This document shows positions 6,547 to 8,572 of a stretch of 8,572 nt of DNA, in pieces. The notes beneath the pieces were generated by a model. The model did not search any database. It was given only the letters and a program-made list of their open reading frames with translations, and was not told the DNA's origin. The stretch is from an uncultured Bacilli bacterium (lineage in GTDB: Bacteria; Bacillota_I; Bacilli_A; RF39; UBA660), in the NCBI GenBank assembly GCA_947595415.1, contig CANQER010000040.1, forward strand, positions 1 to 8,572, given 5' to 3'. The first letter of the stretch is position 1, and each line of letters opens with the position of its first letter. Made by a program: the position numbers and the translations under genes.

Positions 6547-7512
6547 TTAGCTAACATTGTTTATAAGAATACTAATTATATCTTTGTAAGTATATCCTTC
6601 ATTTATAAGAAGTTTTGTAAACATACTAATACTTGTAAATCCTGGTAAAGTATTAATTTCATTTAAGTATAAGTTATTTCCATCATATAGAAAATCAACA
6701 CGAGCTAGACTTTTACAACCTAGTTTTTCAAAAACAAATTTAGAAATTTCTTTGATTTGGTTAGTTAAATCATCATCTAAATCAGGGATAACTGTTTTAG
6801 AACTATCACTAAAATACTTAGCTTCATAGTCATAAAAATCTCTTCCAGTAATAATTTCTCCTACTTTAGAACAAAAAATATCTTTATCTTGTAAAACTGC
6901 ACATTCAAATTCACGACCTTCGATAAATTCTTCAATAATAACTTTATCATCGTATTTTTTAGCTATTTTTATAGCTTTTTTTAATTGTTTTTTATCGTTA
7001 ACTTTAGTTATTCCAATAGAAGATCCTCCATTACTAGGTTTTACAATAACAGGATAGTTAAGATCAATATTATAATCATTATCCCATATAACATAAGGAG
7101 CTTGTTTAATATTAAACCTATCAAAAATAAGCTTAAACATTGCTTTATCCATTCCAATAGCACTACTTAAAGTATTAGAACCAACATATTTTATATCAAA
7201 TAAATCAAGTAAACCTTGAATTTTTCCATCTTCCCCATTTTTACCATGAATAATAGGAAAAACTACATCAAATTGTTTTAAATACTTAACAATATTATCT
7301 ATTTTATTATGTTTACAGTATTTAACCCATTTACCATTTTCTAAATACTTTAAATCATCGTTATAAACATAAAAATTATTATCTTTATCAATTCCAACAC
7401 TAGTTATATTAAATAAATTTTTATCATAGTTTTTTAAAATTGAACTAGCAGATAAACAAGAAATTAAGTGTTCACTACTATTTCCTCCAAATAATAATGC
7501 TACCTTTTTCAT
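6547..7512 (-). CDS. ddl: D-alanine--D-alanine ligase
   Basis: This is a complete 321-residue ATP-grasp ligase that joins two D-alanines for the peptidoglycan stem peptide. Conserved elements are present: LFGGNSSEH (8-15, with the substrate-binding Glu14), HGKNGEDGKIQG (89-100), the ATP-binding VKPSNGGSSIG (157-167, Lys158), IIEEF (192-196), and the metal-binding RVDF (Asp273) and NEINTLPGFTSIS (Glu285, Asn287). The omega-loop reads YDYEAKY (227-233) with Tyr233. This corresponds to the tyrosine of D-Ala-D-Ala ligases, unlike the Phe or His of D-lactate-forming enzymes, so normal vancomycin-sensitive precursors are expected. ATG 7512 is preferred: AGGTGA lies 5 nt upstream, and the in-frame GTG at 7521 falls inside that site. 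The gene follows the lipoprotein gene by 45 nt on the same strand, and its ribosome site lies in an inverted repeat listed separately. Confidence 0.96.
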   Translation of the reverse strand: MKKVALLFGGNSSEHLISCLSASSILKNYDKNLFNITSVGIDKDNNFYVYNDDLKYLENGKWVKYCKHNKIDNIVKYLKQFDVVFPIIHGKNGEDGKIQGLLDLFDIKYVGSNTLSSAIGMDKAMFKLIFDRFNIKQAPYVIWDNDYNIDLNYPVIVKPSNGGSSIGITKVNDKKQLKKAIKIAKKYDDKVIIEEFIEGREFECAVLQDKDIFCSKVGEIITGRDFYDYEAKYFSDSSKTVIPDLDDDLTNQIKEISKFVFEKLGCKSLARVDFLYDGNNLYLNEINTLPGFTSISMFTKLLINEGYTYKDIISILINNVS

Positions 7513-7515
7513 AAC

Positions 7516-7558
7516 AATCACCTAATTATAGTATATGCTAAAAAAAATATAGGTGATT
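7516..7558 (-). promoter_or_regulatory. Inverted repeat covering the ddl Shine-Dalgarno
   Basis: On the minus strand AATCACCTA (7558-7550) and TAGGTGATT (7524-7516) are perfect 9-nt complements separated by 25 nt. The second arm contains the ddl ribosome site AGGTGA; the first starts at the last base of the lipoprotein stop codon and contains ATCACCT, the same core as the 16S rRNA 3' tail. The loop holds eight T and -10-like boxes (TATACT, TATAAT at 7535-7525). In a lipoprotein-ddl transcript the hairpin would hide the ddl ribosome site. No good -35 box was found, so a separate ddl promoter is uncertain. Confidence 0.45.
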
Positions 7559-8241
7559 TAATTGAATGTTTTTTGATAGACTATTTCACCTTTTTCATTA
7601 TAAGTAGGAATAATTGAGGTTTGATAGTTGTATTCATTTTTAAATGTAATTCTGATATTTAATTTGGTTATTCTAATAAACATTTTAGTGTTTTGTTTAA
7701 TATTTTTGTTTTCATATAAAACAGATATATCTTTATAGGTATCAGATGTATATTCTAACTCATGAATTTTAAAGTCAAAGACTGGTTTTTTAAAGTTTAT
7801 CACAATATAATTGTCTAAATCATCTAGTCTTACTAAGACGTCTGTTTCATTGGGAATATAATTATTAATATCTTTGATAGTATAGTAATCTTGATTAGTA
7901 TATTTGTTGTAGATTAAAGATAGTTTATCGTTTAAATCTAAATCAGTTTTATAGTTTTTATTGTTAGTACTATATAAAACATTGTTTTTATTTATTTTAA
8001 ATTTATGTAAGGCTTTATCAGTTGTGATAATTAAATCAGGTTCAAAGTTTTTATCGTACTTTTTTAAATTGGCTTTATTTATAATAGGAATTAAACTATT
8101 AAAGTCTTCTTTTTTAATAACTATATCTTTAAAACTTATATCAGTTATTTTGTTTTTATCGATTATTATTTTATCTTTAGAACAACTAGTTGTGAGAATA
8201 ATTAAAAAAATAAAAGGTAAAATAAGAAAAACTTTTTTCAT
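7558..8241 (-). CDS. Predicted lipoprotein of unknown function
   Basis: No family is recognised. The 227-residue protein starts with a type II signal peptide: MKK, a hydrophobic stretch VFLILPFIFLIIL, then LTTSC with the lipid-modified cysteine at residue 20, so the mature protein should be anchored outside the cytoplasmic membrane. The position -3 residue is Thr rather than the preferred Leu, so the lipobox is slightly off consensus. The mature part is Lys-, Asp-, Asn- and Ile-rich, with alternating hydrophobic residues that suggest beta structure, and contains no further Cys. ATG 8241 is chosen: AGGTGATCC, a 9-nt match to the usual 16S tail, begins at 8252 and leaves a 5-nt spacer after AGGTGA, whereas the in-frame GTG at 8250 lies inside that site. 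It is followed by ddl at 45 nt, probably in one operon. The upstream cotJC gene ends in a terminator, so this gene needs its own promoter, which I could not identify. Confidence 0.82.
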   Translation of the reverse strand: MKKVFLILPFIFLIILTTSCSKDKIIIDKNKITDISFKDIVIKKEDFNSLIPIINKANLKKYDKNFEPDLIITTDKALHKFKINKNNVLYSTNNKNYKTDLDLNDKLSLIYNKYTNQDYYTIKDINNYIPNETDVLVRLDDLDNYIVINFKKPVFDFKIHELEYTSDTYKDISVLYENKNIKQNTKMFIRITKLNIRITFKNEYNYQTSIIPTYNEKGEIVYQKTFN

Positions 8242-8285
8242 TTGGATCACCTTTTTTAGTATGTGTTAAATTAGGTAAAAAATAC

Positions 8286-8315
8286 AAAAAAACAAATAGA
8301 AAAGACTATTTGTTT
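8286..8315 (-). terminator. Rho-independent terminator of cotJC
   Basis: AAACAAATAG (8290-8299), loop of six, CTATTTGTTT (8306-8315): a perfect 10-bp stem. On the minus strand it is followed by a T-rich tail (complement of 8286-8290, and further T after one G). It begins 4 nt after the TAG stop and separates cotJC from the lipoprotein gene. Confidence 0.85.
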
Positions 8316-8319
8316 AAAA

Positions 8320-8572
8320 CTATATTTGTTTTTCTAGATAATAATTTCTAAGTTCTTTAAAACGTTGGTAGTGAACAATTTCTCTTTGTCTTAAAAAAGA
8401 AAGTGGGGCTAAGACGTCTGGATCATTGGTCATATCCATTAAGTGTTCATAAGTTGCTCTTGCCCTTTGTTCAGCTGCCATATCACTTTCTAGATCAGCT
8501 ATATAGTCACCTGTTGCTTCAATATAAGCAGATGTCCAAGGTACACCCATTGGATCAGCAAAGAATAAGGCA
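8320..8572 (-). CDS. cotJC: Spore coat protein CotJC / manganese catalase family, C-terminal part
   Basis: The reading frame continues past the right edge; an internal ATG at 8550 is not the start because ALFFADP precedes it in frame and matches the family. The visible 83 residues correspond to roughly the C-terminal half of a CotJC of about 190 residues. Diagnostic segments are FFADPMGVPWTSAYIEATGD, the helix DMAAEQRARATYEHL and RQREIVHYQRF. The Glu of AEQRAR and the His of EIVHYQRF match dimanganese ligands in manganese catalases, so the metal site seems kept in this half. In B. subtilis CotJC is the last gene of cotJABC and is placed in the inner spore coat; the terminator directly downstream fits a last-gene position. 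The gene suggests a sporulating ancestor or organism, although similar proteins occur in non-sporulating bacteria as oxidative-stress enzymes. Confidence 0.92.
   Translation of the reverse strand, partial: ALFFADPMGVPWTSAYIEATGDYIADLESDMAAEQRARATYEHLMDMTNDPDVLAPLSFLRQREIVHYQRFKELRNYYLEKQI

Noticed and set aside
8257..8263. CATACTA on the minus strand, resembling a sporulation sigma-G -10 element ahead of the lipoprotein gene
   Set aside because: A start 7-8 nt further on would fall inside the Shine-Dalgarno site, and no matching -35 element is visible.
1..8572. Reassignment of TGA to Trp, as in some Mollicutes
   Set aside because: The conserved Trp positions I checked use TGG, and no gene needs an in-frame TGA to be complete.
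1..8572. tRNA or rRNA genes, CRISPR arrays, insertion sequences, DGR reverse transcriptase
   Set aside because: I looked for these and saw none; gaps between genes are all about 100 nt or less.

Overview
The window is about 8.6 kb of AT-rich, densely coding DNA. It reads with the standard bacterial code: every Trp codon I read is TGG, and genes end in TAA or TAG. Strong AGGTGAT-type Shine-Dalgarno sites, sigma-A style promoters, a D-Ala-D-Ala ligase (so peptidoglycan is made) and a CotJC-type spore-coat manganese catalase together suggest a low-GC Bacillota, probably one of the uncultured gut-type Bacilli/Erysipelotrichia-like lineages. The lineage is inference from gene content, not a phylogenetic placement.

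Left part, plus strand. (1) A gene entering from the left edge (1-1530) encodes a type IV pilin-like N-terminal stalk fused to a formylglycine-generating-enzyme/C-type-lectin-fold domain. Its last ~46 codons differ abruptly in composition and codon use from the rest and look like the variable region of a diversity-generating retroelement (DGR) target. (2) A YetF/DUF421 membrane protein (1630-2364). (3) A promoter drives a two-gene unit: a small membrane-anchored protein of unknown function (2429-3091) and a patatin-like phospholipase with a TTG start (3103-4326). (4) The ribosome-associated GTPase TypA/BipA (4386-6191) has its own extended -10 promoter and a terminator whose loop holds the stop codon.

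Right part, minus strand, reading toward typA. From the right edge inwards: the C-terminal 83 residues of CotJC (8320 to the edge) with a strong terminator; a lipoprotein of unknown function (7558-8241); D-Ala-D-Ala ligase (6547-7512); a 74-residue Xre-type regulator (6238-6462) with a perfect 17-bp dyad upstream; and a terminator back-to-back with that of typA. The lipoprotein and ddl genes are 45 nt apart and probably co-transcribed.

Three things deserve attention: the candidate DGR variable region on a pilin-anchored lectin-like domain (no reverse transcriptase or template repeat is in the window, so the rest of the system would lie elsewhere); two similar inverted repeats, ahead of typA and ddl, whose downstream arm covers the Shine-Dalgarno site and whose loop contains a -10-like box; and the dyad between ddl and the Xre gene. 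The remainder looks like ordinary housekeeping content.
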